From contig NZ_WHOD01000003.1 in NCBI RefSeq assembly GCF_013141765.1, positions 124,001-188,000 of the forward strand: a DNA stretch of 64,000 nt. Direction: 5' to 3'. Both the position numbers and the translations under genes were made by a program. This DNA is from Paenibacillus foliorum (lineage in GTDB: Bacteria > Bacillota > Bacilli > Paenibacillales > NBRC-103111). Positions 55,061-63,787 of the stretch are shown here, in pieces. The notes beneath the pieces were generated by a model. It ran no database searches. It was not told the DNA's origin and was given only the letters and a program-made list of their open reading frames with translations. Positions within the stretch are counted from its first letter, which is position 1. Every line of letters begins with the position of its first letter.

Positions 55061-57660
55061 CCATAAAATGCTTTCCGATAAAGCTCAGCCAGCTCTGTTA
55101 CCAAAGGCATCCTCGGATTTGCGGTCGTGCATTGGTCTTCGAATGCGCGGTCAGCCAGTTCGTCGACGCGGGTTTCGAGCAGCTGGGGATCAATTCCGAG
55201 CTCCGCGAAGGAAGACTGGATTCCTAGCGCCTGATTCAACTTGCGGATTGCCTCGATCAAGCTGTTCACGCCTTCCTCTGTCGTCCTCGCCGGAAGCCCC
55301 AGAATACGGGCAATTTCAGCATAGCGTAGATCTGCAATAAAGTGTCCGTATTTCGGGAACGAAGCAAACTTCGTTGGCTTTTGAGCGTTATAACGGATGA
55401 CATGAGGCATTAAGATCGCATTGGTCCGACCATGTGCGGTATGAAATTCGCCTCCCCATTTATGCGCTAAGCTGTGGTTGATTCCCAAGAAAGCATTCGC
55501 GAAGGCCATACCTGCAATAGTAGAAGCATTGTGAATCTTTTCTCTCGCCAACGTATCCCCTGTAGCCCAAGACTTTTCCAAGTATTCAAATACCAATTGA
55601 ATAGCTTTGATCGCCAAGCCATCGGTGTAGTCGTTGGCCATTACAGACACATACGCTTCAATCGCGTGAGTCAGCACATCCATACCAGTATCAGCTACCG
55701 CTGTTTTAGGCAAGCTGTACACATAATCCGGGTCGATGATGGCTACATCCGGCGTAAGCTCGTAATCTGCTAGCGGGTACTTGGTATTGCCTTCCCGTTT
55801 ATCCGTAATAACGGCGAAGGAAGTCACTTCCGAGCCGGTCCCTGAAGTCGTCGGGATTGCAACGAATTTAGCCTTTTTCCCCAACCGCGGATATTTATAG
55901 ACCCGCTTCCGTATATCCATAAATTTTTGCTTCAATGACTGGAAGCTCGTATCCGGGTATTCATAAAACAGCCACATCGCCTTTGCCGCATCCATCGGGG
56001 AGCCCCCGCCCAAAGCAATAATGCAGTCCGGCTGAAAGCTCTCCATCATTTGGGTACCGCGCTCTACCGTATCTACAGACGGGTCAGGCTCTACATCCGC
56101 AAAAACTTCGATATAAACGGGTGTTTTACGTTTCCGCAAATAATATTCAACACGTTCCACATAGCCGAGCTTTACCATCATCGGATCCGTTATGATTAGA
56201 ATTCGGGAAATATCCGGCATTTTCTCAAGATATTGTGTCGAGCCTTTTTCAAAATAAACCTTAGGCGGAATCTTAAACCACTGCATATTCACGGTTCGAT
56301 AGGCAACACGTTTGATGTTAAGCAGGTTGACCGCCGTTACGTTCGAGGTTGTAGAGTTATGCCCATAGGAGCCGCAGCCCAAAGTTAAGGACGGCAGGTT
56401 CGTATTGTAAATATCTCCGATAGCGCCATGGGTAGAAGGTGCGTTTACAATGACACGGCCTGTTTTGAGAGCCGCTGCAAAATCTGCAATAACTTGATCA
56501 TCCTTGGAATGAATCACCGAGGAGTGCCCCATGCCGCCATATGCTGTCACTTCGGCTGCCCGGTTGATGCCTTGGGCCGCATTTTTCACTTTATAGCAAG
56601 CCAGAACCGGACTCAGCTTCTCAGCAGACAGCGGATAAGCTTCACCTACTCCAGTCAGCTCAGCTACCAGAATTTTCGTATCCGAAGGTACAGAAATACC
56701 TGCCATCTCAGCGATCTTGACAGCCGGCTGTCCTACGATAACAGCGTTAACGGCACACTTCTCAGGATTGATGACCAGCTTGGACACCGCTTCCGTTTCT
56801 TCCTTATTCAAGAAGTAGCAGCCCATCTCACTCATCAGGTGTTTGGTTTGTGCATAGACGGGCTCTTCAATGATAACCGCCTGCTCAGAAGCACAAATCA
56901 TACCGTTGTCGAATGTCTTAGATAAGATCAAATCCGTAACCGATTGCTGCAAATCAGCTGTTTTCTCGATAAAGCAAGGTACATTGCCCGGTCCGACACC
57001 TAGTGCTGGTTTACCCGTGCTGTAAGCGGCTTTTACCATAGAGGAGCCTCCTGTTGCAAGTACCAGCGCCACGTCCGGATGATTCATCAACAGGCTGGTT
57101 GCCTCCAGAGATGGATGCTCGACCCACTGAATGCAGCCCTCAGGAGCACCAGCCTTTACTGCCGCCTCCATTACCGTTCGAGCAGCGGCTTCACTGCACT
57201 TCTGGGCTGAAGGATGGAAGGCAAAAATAATAGGATTACGCGTCTTTATTGCAATAAGTGCCTTGAACATCGTAGTGGAGGTAGGGTTCGTTACCGGTGT
57301 TACACCTGCCACAATACCGACGGGCTCGGCAACCTTTTGATAATTTTCATAAGCATTATCTTCAATCACGCCGACCGTTTTATCATATTTGATGCTGTGA
57401 TAAATATACTCGGAGGCGAATAAATTCTTAGTAATTTTATCCTCATAAACCCCTCTGCCCGTCTCCTCAACGGCCAGCTTAGCAAGAGCCATATGCCGAT
57501 CCAATCCGGCTAAAGCCATTTGCTGAACGATGGTATCCACCTGTTCCTGGTTCAGCTGCATGAAGGAATGGAGCGCCTTCTTTGCCTTTTCTACCAGCCG
57601 ATTCACTTCTTCCTGCGCCGGAGTTCCACCTGTAGCTTCCAGCTTCTCTTTTACAGCCAT
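55048..57660 (-). CDS. adhE: Bifunctional acetaldehyde-CoA/alcohol dehydrogenase AdhE
   Basis: 870 residues from ATG 57660, with GGAGGCGGG upstream, giving the normal family length. The N-terminal half is a CoA-acylating aldehyde dehydrogenase with the catalytic cysteine in FDNGMICASEQAVI. The C-terminal half is an iron-dependent alcohol dehydrogenase with GGGSPMDAAKAMW, FVAIPTTSGTGSEVTSFAVI and the iron-binding histidines in GINHSLAHKWGGEFHTAHGR. It turns acetyl-CoA into ethanol during fermentation, recycling NADH. It lies in the anaerobic block with the pflA-like and formate-channel genes. Confidence 0.95.
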   Translation of the reverse strand: MAVKEKLEATGGTPAQEEVNRLVEKAKKALHSFMQLNQEQVDTIVQQMALAGLDRHMALAKLAVEETGRGVYEDKITKNLFASEYIYHSIKYDKTVGVIEDNAYENYQKVAEPVGIVAGVTPVTNPTSTTMFKALIAIKTRNPIIFAFHPSAQKCSEAAARTVMEAAVKAGAPEGCIQWVEHPSLEATSLLMNHPDVALVLATGGSSMVKAAYSTGKPALGVGPGNVPCFIEKTADLQQSVTDLILSKTFDNGMICASEQAVIIEEPVYAQTKHLMSEMGCYFLNKEETEAVSKLVINPEKCAVNAVIVGQPAVKIAEMAGISVPSDTKILVAELTGVGEAYPLSAEKLSPVLACYKVKNAAQGINRAAEVTAYGGMGHSSVIHSKDDQVIADFAAALKTGRVIVNAPSTHGAIGDIYNTNLPSLTLGCGSYGHNSTTSNVTAVNLLNIKRVAYRTVNMQWFKIPPKVYFEKGSTQYLEKMPDISRILIITDPMMVKLGYVERVEYYLRKRKTPVYIEVFADVEPDPSVDTVERGTQMMESFQPDCIIALGGGSPMDAAKAMWLFYEYPDTSFQSLKQKFMDIRKRVYKYPRLGKKAKFVAIPTTSGTGSEVTSFAVITDKREGNTKYPLADYELTPDVAIIDPDYVYSLPKTAVADTGMDVLTHAIEAYVSVMANDYTDGLAIKAIQLVFEYLEKSWATGDTLAREKIHNASTIAGMAFANAFLGINHSLAHKWGGEFHTAHGRTNAILMPHVIRYNAQKPTKFASFPKYGHFIADLRYAEIARILGLPARTTEEGVNSLIEAIRKLNQALGIQSSFAELGIDPQLLETRVDELADRAFEDQCTTANPRMPLVTELAELYRKAFYGKFE

Positions 57661-57781
57661 TAGTCCCGCCTCCATGATTCGTATATTTTTCCACTCTGAT
57701 ACTTTGTTTCCATTTTCGAGAATATCCGCATGACACAGGTGATAGATAACTGCTTGGTTAGAATAATAACTTATCGCAGAA

Positions 57782-58321
57782 TCAAGCTTGTGAGATATGC
57801 CCGAAAGAGCCATCTTGGCGCTTATAGACTAGCTCCGTCAGATTCGTCTCCCGATTATGGAACAGATGGAAATCATGGTCCAGCAGCTTCATGTTCAGTA
57901 TCGCTTCCTGCACATCGACCGGCTTCAGAAACACATTCTTCGTACGGACCACTTCGAAATCTTCGGCTCCCGCCACCTCGACTTCAGCGATATTCGCAAG
58001 CTCAGGAATTTCAAGCCCCTGCTTGCGCAGTCTGCCTTGGACCTTTTCCTTCAGCTTCCGCATCCGGCGCTCCAGCTTATCAGCTGCCAGATCAATGGCT
58101 GCGTACATATCGTCCTGCTTCTCTTCCACTCGCAGCGTCAGTCCGTAAAACCGTATCGTTACCTCCACTGTATGCTCATGCTTATGACCCTGCACAGATA
58201 GGGTTATATGCATATCCCCTTCTACATCGTACATACCGATAGGTTTACCTAGCTTACGTTTAGCATAGTCGCCAAGAACCGAGGTAACTTCCATGTTTTT
58301 TCCATGTATGATCTGTCTCAT
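57782..58321 (-). CDS. hpf: Long-form ribosome hibernation promoting factor
   Basis: 179 residues, ATG 58321 with AAGGGG upstream. The N-terminal 100 residues are the S30AE/YfiA fold that binds the 30S decoding centre (VTSVLGDYAKRKLGKPIGMY, AAIDLAADKLERRMRKLKEK). The C-terminal 55 residues (IVRTKNVFLKP-type segment here VVRTKNVFLKPVDVQEAILN, ending DGSFGHIS) are the long-form dimerisation domain that makes 100S ribosomes. Its position among low-oxygen genes suggests induction when growth slows without oxygen. Confidence 0.94.
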   Translation of the reverse strand: MRQIIHGKNMEVTSVLGDYAKRKLGKPIGMYDVEGDMHITLSVQGHKHEHTVEVTIRFYGLTLRVEEKQDDMYAAIDLAADKLERRMRKLKEKVQGRLRKQGLEIPELANIAEVEVAGAEDFEVVRTKNVFLKPVDVQEAILNMKLLDHDFHLFHNRETNLTELVYKRQDGSFGHISQA

Positions 58322-58377
58322 CGTGATCCGCCCCTTACTTTTTTTGAAAATAACTTACTTTGTGAACCTTCGCTTTT

Positions 58378-58914
58378 TCAGGAAAATAAATAATCCAAAT
58401 CCGTTAAAACCTGTTCGGTCATTGGAAAAACAAGCTGTTCTTCCTTCGCCAAATGTTCTTTAAGAATCCGGCAAGCATGAATAAGATAAGCCAAAGCCTG
58501 ATGAAGCTGTCCAAGCTCCGATTCCTGCTTAACTTCATGAACGGCTCTTAAAAAATACTGTATATACTCCTCAGCCAGTTCATGATCTTTCTCCAGCGCC
58601 CAGAATGAAGGGATCATTGAAGGCGATAGTTCTTGGTGAAAATAGTTATTTAGAAAAGGAAACAGCTCCTTCTTCTCCCATTCGGAGTGCCGCTCCAATT
58701 CCTGCATAAATGCCTTCACCCAAAGTCTCAGATGCAAAAGCGATGGGAGAGCCTTGCTCATGTCTGTTTCCTGCTCTAGCTGCCTGGCCTGACTCTCCAT
58801 ATCCAACAGTACCTGCATGAGCTCACCGTGCTCCTGGGTCAAACGATCCAGTGCCGCGGATAATTCAGTCGAGTGTGCAGTACCTGACTCCATTGAATGA
58901 TAATTATTTTTCAT
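58378..58914 (-). CDS. Hemerythrin-like protein 1
   Basis: 178 residues from ATG 58914, with GGAGGG 7 nt upstream. Four-helix bundle with metal-ligand pattern ELERHSEWEKKELFPF, LEKDHELAEEYI and HACRILKEHLAKEEQLVFPM. Hemerythrin domains bind di-iron and sense or store O2 or NO. It lies 100 nt downstream of the DoxX gene, so it may be co-transcribed from the Fnr-box promoter at 59596-59638. Confidence 0.85.
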   Translation of the reverse strand: MKNNYHSMESGTAHSTELSAALDRLTQEHGELMQVLLDMESQARQLEQETDMSKALPSLLHLRLWVKAFMQELERHSEWEKKELFPFLNNYFHQELSPSMIPSFWALEKDHELAEEYIQYFLRAVHEVKQESELGQLHQALAYLIHACRILKEHLAKEEQLVFPMTEQVLTDLDYLFS

Positions 58915-59017
58915 GCACATTCCCTCCAATATGAAGCATTTCTTCCTCTGCCTTCTGGCTACTACACGGCCCCCAAGGTGTAAAGGCAAGGCGCTTAACA
59001 CTCAATGAGACTAGAGG

Positions 59018-59551
59018 TTAAGCATGATTTGGCGTGTGGCCGTTTTTACCCTTGACCCCATGATTACGGTGATCGAACCAATGATGCATGTAGGGGAGCA
59101 AGTAATGATCAACACCGAATTTACCCGCGTTTGCCCCGGCAAGAATGATGATCCCTCCAATCAATACCAGCCATGGATTTGTGCTCACGGTGCCAGCGAA
59201 CAGAAACATGAAATTCATCAGTAGGCCGAAGAAAGCGGCAATGGTAGTTAAGCATCCTAGCAAGAGCCCAAGACCTACCAAAAATTCCCCAAAAGGTATC
59301 ATGATATTGATTAATTTGACGTTAGGAACCGCAAATCCATTCAGAAAAGCCGTGAAGGTCGGATAAACAAGCTCGTTTGTGGCTTTGTCAATGACCGGCT
59401 TGGCTGCCGCGTTTTTCAGAAATCCACCGGCGTCAAACCCTGCCGTAAGCTTATGCCAGCCTGCCGTCAACCAGCTATAACCAAGGTACAAACGAGTAAT
59501 CATTAGAATTACCGCAGCATATTTGTTCCCTCTAAGCCAATTAACTAACAT
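59018..59551 (-). CDS. DoxX-family membrane protein
   Basis: 177 residues from ATG 59551, with GGAG 9 nt upstream; ATG 59560 would be immediately adjacent to that site. Four membrane helices; TRLYLGYSWLTAGWHKL and IPFGEFLVGLGLLLG are typical of DoxX/TQO-small-subunit-like proteins, some of which act with quinone oxidoreductases. The C-terminus is His-rich (PYMHHWFDHRNHG). The promoter upstream has a perfect Fnr/CRP box. Confidence 0.88.
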   Translation of the reverse strand: MLVNWLRGNKYAAVILMITRLYLGYSWLTAGWHKLTAGFDAGGFLKNAAAKPVIDKATNELVYPTFTAFLNGFAVPNVKLINIMIPFGEFLVGLGLLLGCLTTIAAFFGLLMNFMFLFAGTVSTNPWLVLIGGIIILAGANAGKFGVDHYLLPYMHHWFDHRNHGVKGKNGHTPNHA

Positions 59552-59595
59552 GGATACCATCTCCTATTAGAATTTGTTTTGTTCTTTCTGACTCC

Positions 59596-59638
59596 AGTGT
59601 AGCTGAATTCGGCAGGTTAGTATGTGAAATTAATCACA
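59596..59638 (-). promoter_or_regulatory. Fnr/CRP-box promoter of the DoxX gene
   Basis: TGTGAAATTAATCACA at 59623-59638 is a perfect TGTGA-N6-TCACA site. TACACT (59601-59596) is the -10 box, with centre-to-centre distance 32 bp, placing the site at about -41.5 from the start: class II activator geometry. Confidence 0.8.
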
Positions 59639-59695
59639 TGATTGAAAGGAAATCAAGCCTCCTTTTTTATTTAAGCTCGCCGCTTTTTCATGTAG

Positions 59696-60127
59696 TTACT
59701 TAATAATTAACACCGGAGCTTCAGCGTGTTGTACAACATAATGGCTGACACTTCCCAGAAACATCTCCTTCAGTCCAGTAAGCCCTCGGCTGCCCATAAT
59801 AATCAGATCGGAGCCCTGCTCATTTGCGAATTGGAGAATTTCGTTCTCCGGAGTTCCTTGTATCAATGAAACTGAATGAGGATTTGCCAATGTCGACAAT
59901 TCTTTCTCCAGTCTCTTCACAATCTCGTTTCCATATTTCAGATCGGATTCATAAAAATTTTCAGTAATAACGGGATAAGCACCTGCTATAAACGCATGAA
60001 ATTTTACAACGATAATAACATGCAAAGCAATATCCACATTTGTTTGAGCGATTTTTACGGCCTTGTCCAACGCCTTTTCAGATAATTCCGAACCGTCAAA
60101 AGCAACCAAAATCTTAGTGCAAAACAT
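59696..60127 (-). CDS. Universal stress protein (UspA family)
   Basis: 143 residues from ATG 60127 (a GTG at 60136 is the alternative; neither has a strong ribosome binding site). TKILVAFDGSELSEKALDKA is the nucleotide-binding start and GSRGLTGLKEMFLGSVSHYV the ATP-binding G-2x-G-9x-G(S/T) motif. Universal stress proteins of this type are induced by oxygen limitation in many bacteria; here a Fnr-like box lies in front. Confidence 0.92.
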   Translation of the reverse strand: MFCTKILVAFDGSELSEKALDKAVKIAQTNVDIALHVIIVVKFHAFIAGAYPVITENFYESDLKYGNEIVKRLEKELSTLANPHSVSLIQGTPENEILQFANEQGSDLIIMGSRGLTGLKEMFLGSVSHYVVQHAEAPVLIIK

Positions 60128-60160
60128 ATTGTACACCAGCTTTCCAGTAGAATTGCTTTA

Positions 60161-60203
60161 AGTATACGTCCTGCAAGCACGGATGGATGTGAGATAAATC
60201 ACG
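60161..60203 (-). promoter_or_regulatory. Fnr/CRP-box promoter of the universal stress gene
   Basis: TGTGAGATAAATCACG at 60188-60203 (one mismatch from a perfect TGTGA-N6-TCACA) and -10 TATACT at 60166-60161, again exactly 32 bp centre to centre. It overlaps the spacer after the formate-channel gene. Confidence 0.78.
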
Positions 60204-60211
60204 GTAAACAT

Positions 60212-60985
60212 TTATTGAAGTGATTTGCGATAAGCCAAACGGTATATTCCTGCAACGAACAGGCTGCCGCCAACGGCATTTCCCAGGAAAACAGGAACAA
60301 AATTGGTTACATACTGAGCCCAAGTCGCCTGCCCTGCAAAAATACTTGCCGGTATTAGAAACATATTGGCGACAACGTGTTGAAATCCTAGAGCGACAAA
60401 GGCCATAGTAGGGAACCAAACTGCAAGGATCAACCCGGAGCCTTCGTCTGAACCATTAGCCATCCAGACGGCCAAAGAGACCAACCAATTACAGCCGATC
60501 CCCGAGATAAAGGCTACGAGGAACGGTTCCTCCAGCTTAGCATGGGTCATAGCCACGGTTTGAGCTAAGTACGGCCCATGCTCCGTCATCCCTCCGAGAT
60601 GACCGAACACGTAAGCAACACAGATGGCTCCAGCGAAGTTGCTTATAGTGATGATCAGCCAGTTCTTAGCTACCTGCCAATAGGAAGCCTTGCCAGCCAT
60701 AGAGGCGAAGGGCAAAGCCATCATGTTGCCGGTGAGAAGCTCACCCCCTGCAACCAAACAAAGTATAAGACCTAACGGGAATACCGCAGCTCCCATAAAG
60801 CTCCTGAAGCCTTCCCATTCAGGAGGCAAGCCCGCGCTTACTCGGATGGCTAATAAAAATCCAAGTGCAATAAATGCCCCCGCAGCAAAACCAAGCGGAA
60901 GCTGGACAGAAAGCGGCATATTCGCTTTTTTCACCCCGGCCTGCAGGGTTCGCAGGGCGATTTGATCCGGTTTAACAAAGCCCAT
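60212..60985 (-). CDS. Formate/nitrite transporter (FocA/NirC family)
   Basis: 257 residues, ATG 60985 with GGAGGGG upstream. Six membrane helices; LPLGFAAGAFIALGFLLAI, AALIL-type helices and the ATFAGQATW-like segment (here SIFAGQATWAQYVTNFVPVF) match the family. It moves formate or nitrite across the membrane. With the pflA-like gene nearby, formate export during mixed-acid fermentation is the likely role. It follows the hemerythrin 2 gene by 69 nt and probably shares its Fnr-box promoter. Confidence 0.93.
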   Translation of the reverse strand: MGFVKPDQIALRTLQAGVKKANMPLSVQLPLGFAAGAFIALGFLLAIRVSAGLPPEWEGFRSFMGAAVFPLGLILCLVAGGELLTGNMMALPFASMAGKASYWQVAKNWLIITISNFAGAICVAYVFGHLGGMTEHGPYLAQTVAMTHAKLEEPFLVAFISGIGCNWLVSLAVWMANGSDEGSGLILAVWFPTMAFVALGFQHVVANMFLIPASIFAGQATWAQYVTNFVPVFLGNAVGGSLFVAGIYRLAYRKSLQ

Positions 60986-61054
60986 TACTACCCCTCCATA
61001 TTAAAAGTTATGTTATCGAATAAGCCTCAGATATCCGATTATCGATTCGCTAAT

Positions 61055-61573
61055 TCAAAAGCCACCATAGTTATTTGAACGATCCGTCATTGCAGTGATA
61101 ATCTCTTTTTCTTTACGGAAATGATTGTTCAGTATAGCGTGAGCTTGCAGCAAATAAGATGCCATTTCTCGGGCTTCCATACCATCTACAGGTTTAACAA
61201 TCCCTTCAACCGCTTCAAGATAGGCATCAATAAATAGTTCAGCCAATTCATGCTCCTGCTCCATCAAAGTGAATTGTTGGAGTTCTTCACCGAAGTACCA
61301 AGCGATCATTGGAAACATAGCTTCTTCTTCCCAGTTCATATGTCCTTCCAGATCTCTTTGAAAAGCGGCAGCGTTGTTTCTTAAATCTCGCAGCGCACCG
61401 CCCCAGTTGATCACATCCTCATTCAAGCCTATTGCTTTGGCCTTACCGTATAATTCACTAAGCTGCTCCTGCAGAAATACATGCTCCTCTTCCAGCCTTT
61501 GAACCGCTTCATTCAATTCATATAGCGGATGTCCAATTGTAGTAAATAGAGTAGTAGACATATGTTCTTTCAT
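61055..61573 (-). CDS. Hemerythrin-like protein 2
   Basis: 172 residues, ATG 61573 with GGAGGG 7 nt upstream. Ligand pattern LEGHMNWEEEAMFPMIAWYF, MEQEHELAELFIDAYL and HAILNNHFRKEKEIITAMTD. Paralogous to the proteins at 58378 and 63248. First gene after an Fnr-box promoter and followed by the formate channel gene. Confidence 0.85.
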   Translation of the reverse strand: MKEHMSTTLFTTIGHPLYELNEAVQRLEEEHVFLQEQLSELYGKAKAIGLNEDVINWGGALRDLRNNAAAFQRDLEGHMNWEEEAMFPMIAWYFGEELQQFTLMEQEHELAELFIDAYLEAVEGIVKPVDGMEAREMASYLLQAHAILNNHFRKEKEIITAMTDRSNNYGGF

Positions 61574-61619
61574 AGGGTATCCCTCCGTTTTGATAAGGCT
61601 GCTGCCTTTTTATAATCAA

Positions 61620-61662
61620 AGTATAGCTCTACGAAATCACTTTGAATGTGAAAATAATCACA
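61620..61662 (-). promoter_or_regulatory. Fnr/CRP-box promoter of hemerythrin 2 and formate channel genes
   Basis: TGTGAAAATAATCACA at 61647-61662, perfect TGTGA-N6-TCACA, with -10 TATACT at 61625-61620; spacing 32 bp centre to centre, identical to the two other promoters. Confidence 0.82.
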
Positions 61663-61675
61663 ATCAATAAAAAAA

Positions 61676-61716
61676 GAAGCAGCCTCCCCCTTGCATCTAA
61701 GGAGGATTCTGCAGGC
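61676..61716 (-). terminator. Terminator of the MCP gene
   Basis: On the minus strand GCAG..CCTCC pairs with GGAGGCTGC around a 12-nt loop, followed by TTCTTTTTTT. It lies about 90 nt beyond the MCP stop and just upstream of the Fnr box. Confidence 0.7.
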
Positions 61717-61802
61717 AGGAACCGCTTACGATTCGAGCAATCAGCTGCATGATCGTGCTGCACCTTCGGCTGCGCTTCATTTCTCCGCTTTCGTATTACG
61801 TG

Positions 61803-63074
61803 CTACGTGCGGAACACGGATGCTTTTTCTTTCAGTAAATCCGATTGACGCTGCAGCAATTCAGAAGAGGAAGCAATTTCCTGCATGAATGCGCTTTGCT
61901 CCTGAGTAGAGGCAGCTGCTTGCCGAGCGGAATTTAATATATCTTGCGAAATGGTATCTATGATTCGTTGCTTCTGTCCAGCATCCTGGATTTTTACCGC
62001 TTGCTTATCTACCGTCTGAGCGATACGAAGTACGGCGCCTTCCGTTTCATGGGCACTGCTTCTAATCATCTGAAGAGCTTGTTCCGTCTGCTCCCCCTTA
62101 GATGCTTCCCGATGCATGGCTTCTCCTTGCTGCTTTAACCGTTCCACAACGTCATCCACTTTACTCTGAATTTGCCAAATTAGCTCATCAATCTCTTGAG
62201 CAGACTTCGAGCTTTGCTCGGCTAGCTTCCTTATCTGCAGAGCAACAACTGAGAATCCACGTCCTTCCTCGCCAGCTCTGGCTGCCTCGATGCTTGCATT
62301 CAACGCAAGGAGATGCGTTTGCGAGGCAATCTCACCTACCAGATGGGTCACGTTCCCAATTTCCTTGGCATACACTTCTAGCTGCGCTGCCACCTCGATG
62401 GTCTCTCCCCCTGACTCGGATAACCCCATTAGGGTATGCACCAACGATCTGACGACTTGACTGCTCTCCTCAATCGTTTGGACCATTTGCGAGGAGAAGG
62501 TACATGTTTGTTCCGCTTGCTCGCTCACCTCAATCGCAGCTTGCGTTACTTGCTCCATAGCTTGGAAGGATTGCATAAACTCCGCCTTCTGCCGTTCTGC
62601 TCCTGTAGCAATCTTCTCTGAAATCAGGGAGATCCGCTCCGCTTGATTTGTAGCCTGCAGGATCGCTTCACTAAGCGCCGCTGTGCTTTGGCTCGCTGCT
62701 ACTGCGTTCTGTGTGATATCTTGAACGATCTTCCTAAGCTGATTGACCATAAAGCTGAAGGACCGGTTCAAAATACCAAGCTCATCCTTGGAACGATGCT
62801 CGGGAATGGTAAGCTGCAGATTTCCCGCAGCAGCTTCATTAGCGACAGCCGTGAACTGCAATAACGGCTTTACGATCCATCTCGCCATGAGCCAACCAAG
62901 AAATCCCGTCCAGAATATACCCATACCAAGGGTCAATGAAATGAACATCCAATCCGGTAGAAGTCCAGCAAACCTATCCTTTAATACAAAAATAAAAAAG
63001 GCACTGGTTCCATAAGTTACAGCAGAAACACCCGTTACGCCGATGACCATTTTTTTTATCAAACCGAGTGACAT
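61803..63074 (-). CDS. Methyl-accepting chemotaxis-like protein without large periplasmic sensor
   Basis: 423 residues from ATG 63074, with GGGGGC upstream. Two close membrane helices ([20 protein letters not shown] and [20 protein letters not shown]) with only a very short loop between. HAMP follows ([20 protein letters not shown]), then the signalling domain with the hairpin [20 protein letters not shown]. Lacking an external sensor, it may detect membrane or internal redox state. Its promoter has a Fnr-like box. Confidence 0.9.
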   Translation of the reverse strand: MSLGLIKKMVIGVTGVSAVTYGTSAFFIFVLKDRFAGLLPDWMFISLTLGMGIFWTGFLGWLMARWIVKPLLQFTAVANEAAAGNLQLTIPEHRSKDELGILNRSFSFMVNQLRKIVQDITQNAVAASQSTAALSEAILQATNQAERISLISEKIATGAERQKAEFMQSFQAMEQVTQAAIEVSEQAEQTCTFSSQMVQTIEESSQVVRSLVHTLMGLSESGGETIEVAAQLEVYAKEIGNVTHLVGEIASQTHLLALNASIEAARAGEEGRGFSVVALQIRKLAEQSSKSAQEIDELIWQIQSKVDDVVERLKQQGEAMHREASKGEQTEQALQMIRSSAHETEGAVLRIAQTVDKQAVKIQDAGQKQRIIDTISQDILNSARQAAASTQEQSAFMQEIASSSELLQRQSDLLKEKASVFRT

Positions 63075-63111
63075 GAAGCAGCCCCCAAATCCATAGTATT
63101 GACTCTTTTGG

Positions 63112-63155
63112 ATTATACACAATGTTGGCAGAAATTAACTATGACAAAAATCATA
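63112..63155 (-). promoter_or_regulatory. Fnr-like box and -10 of the MCP gene
   Basis: TATGACAAAAATCATA at 63140-63155 differs symmetrically from TGTGA-N6-TCACA by one base per half. -10 TATAAT at 63117-63112, 33 bp centre to centre, one base longer than at the other three promoters. Confidence 0.6.
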
Positions 63156-63195
63156 GGTAACCCCTAAGCAGGTTGAGGACTGCTGAATTCTAGAC

Positions 63196-63240
63196 AAGAA
63201 AAGCCCGATATCCAGTCAAAAACCGGATACCTGACTTTTC
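63196..63240 (-). terminator. Terminator after hemerythrin 3
   Basis: GAAAAGTCAGGTATCC pairs with GGATATCGGGCTTTTC on the minus strand. It directly follows the stop at 63248. Confidence 0.75.
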
Positions 63241-63247
63241 TCGTTGA

Positions 63248-63769
63248 TCAGATTACTGCATCCGTATCCATGAATAGCTCTTCTTCCAAAGGAAGCATGG
63301 TTTCCTCTTCTGTTTGCAGATGCTCTTTGACCAATCGGCATGCTTGCAGCAGCTGATCGGTTAAACCGGAGCATGAAGGACGCTTTTGCTGAGCTAAGCA
63401 AATATCCGCTTCATCCAAGAAATAACCGAAAAACAAGTTAGCTAGTTCATGCTCATGCTCCAGCATCCATAGTGACGTCGTTGTATGAGGACGGTCAGGC
63501 AATTGGAAATATTCCGTTAACAGGGGAAACAGCTCGTTATCCTCCCACTTCGAATGATTATCCAGCTCCGCAATCACGCTGAGCGCTTGATCACGCAGGT
63601 CTGCCAGCTTACTTACATATTCTGCTGGCCTCTCTATTTTATTAAGAAGCTTGGCCTTATTTTCTAATTGATGGATAGCGTTGTATAAACAAATATGCTC
63701 ATTCTTGAGGCGTTCGAAAGCAAAGGTAAGATCAGTTGGGTTAGCTTGCTTCTGCTTTAATTCAGTCAT
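63248..63769 (-). CDS. Hemerythrin-like protein 3
   Basis: 173 residues, ATG 63769. Ligand pattern AELDNHSKWEDNELFPLLTE, LEHEHELANLFF and CRLVKEHLQTEEETMLPLEE. It starts 18 nt after the pflA-like gene and is the last gene of that transcript, ending in a terminator. Confidence 0.85.
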   Translation of the reverse strand: MTELKQKQANPTDLTFAFERLKNEHICLYNAIHQLENKAKLLNKIERPAEYVSKLADLRDQALSVIAELDNHSKWEDNELFPLLTEYFQLPDRPHTTTSLWMLEHEHELANLFFGYFLDEADICLAQQKRPSCSGLTDQLLQACRLVKEHLQTEEETMLPLEEELFMDTDAVI

Positions 63770-63787
63770 CGATCCTCAGCTCCTGTA

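Noticed and set aside
57730-58242. Long plus-strand ORF opposite hpf
   Set aside because: Antisense shadow of the well-supported hpf gene; composition not protein-like.
58321-58377. Rex-type site before hpf (TTGTGAA half-site near 58360)
   Set aside because: Only one half matches; the second half is absent.
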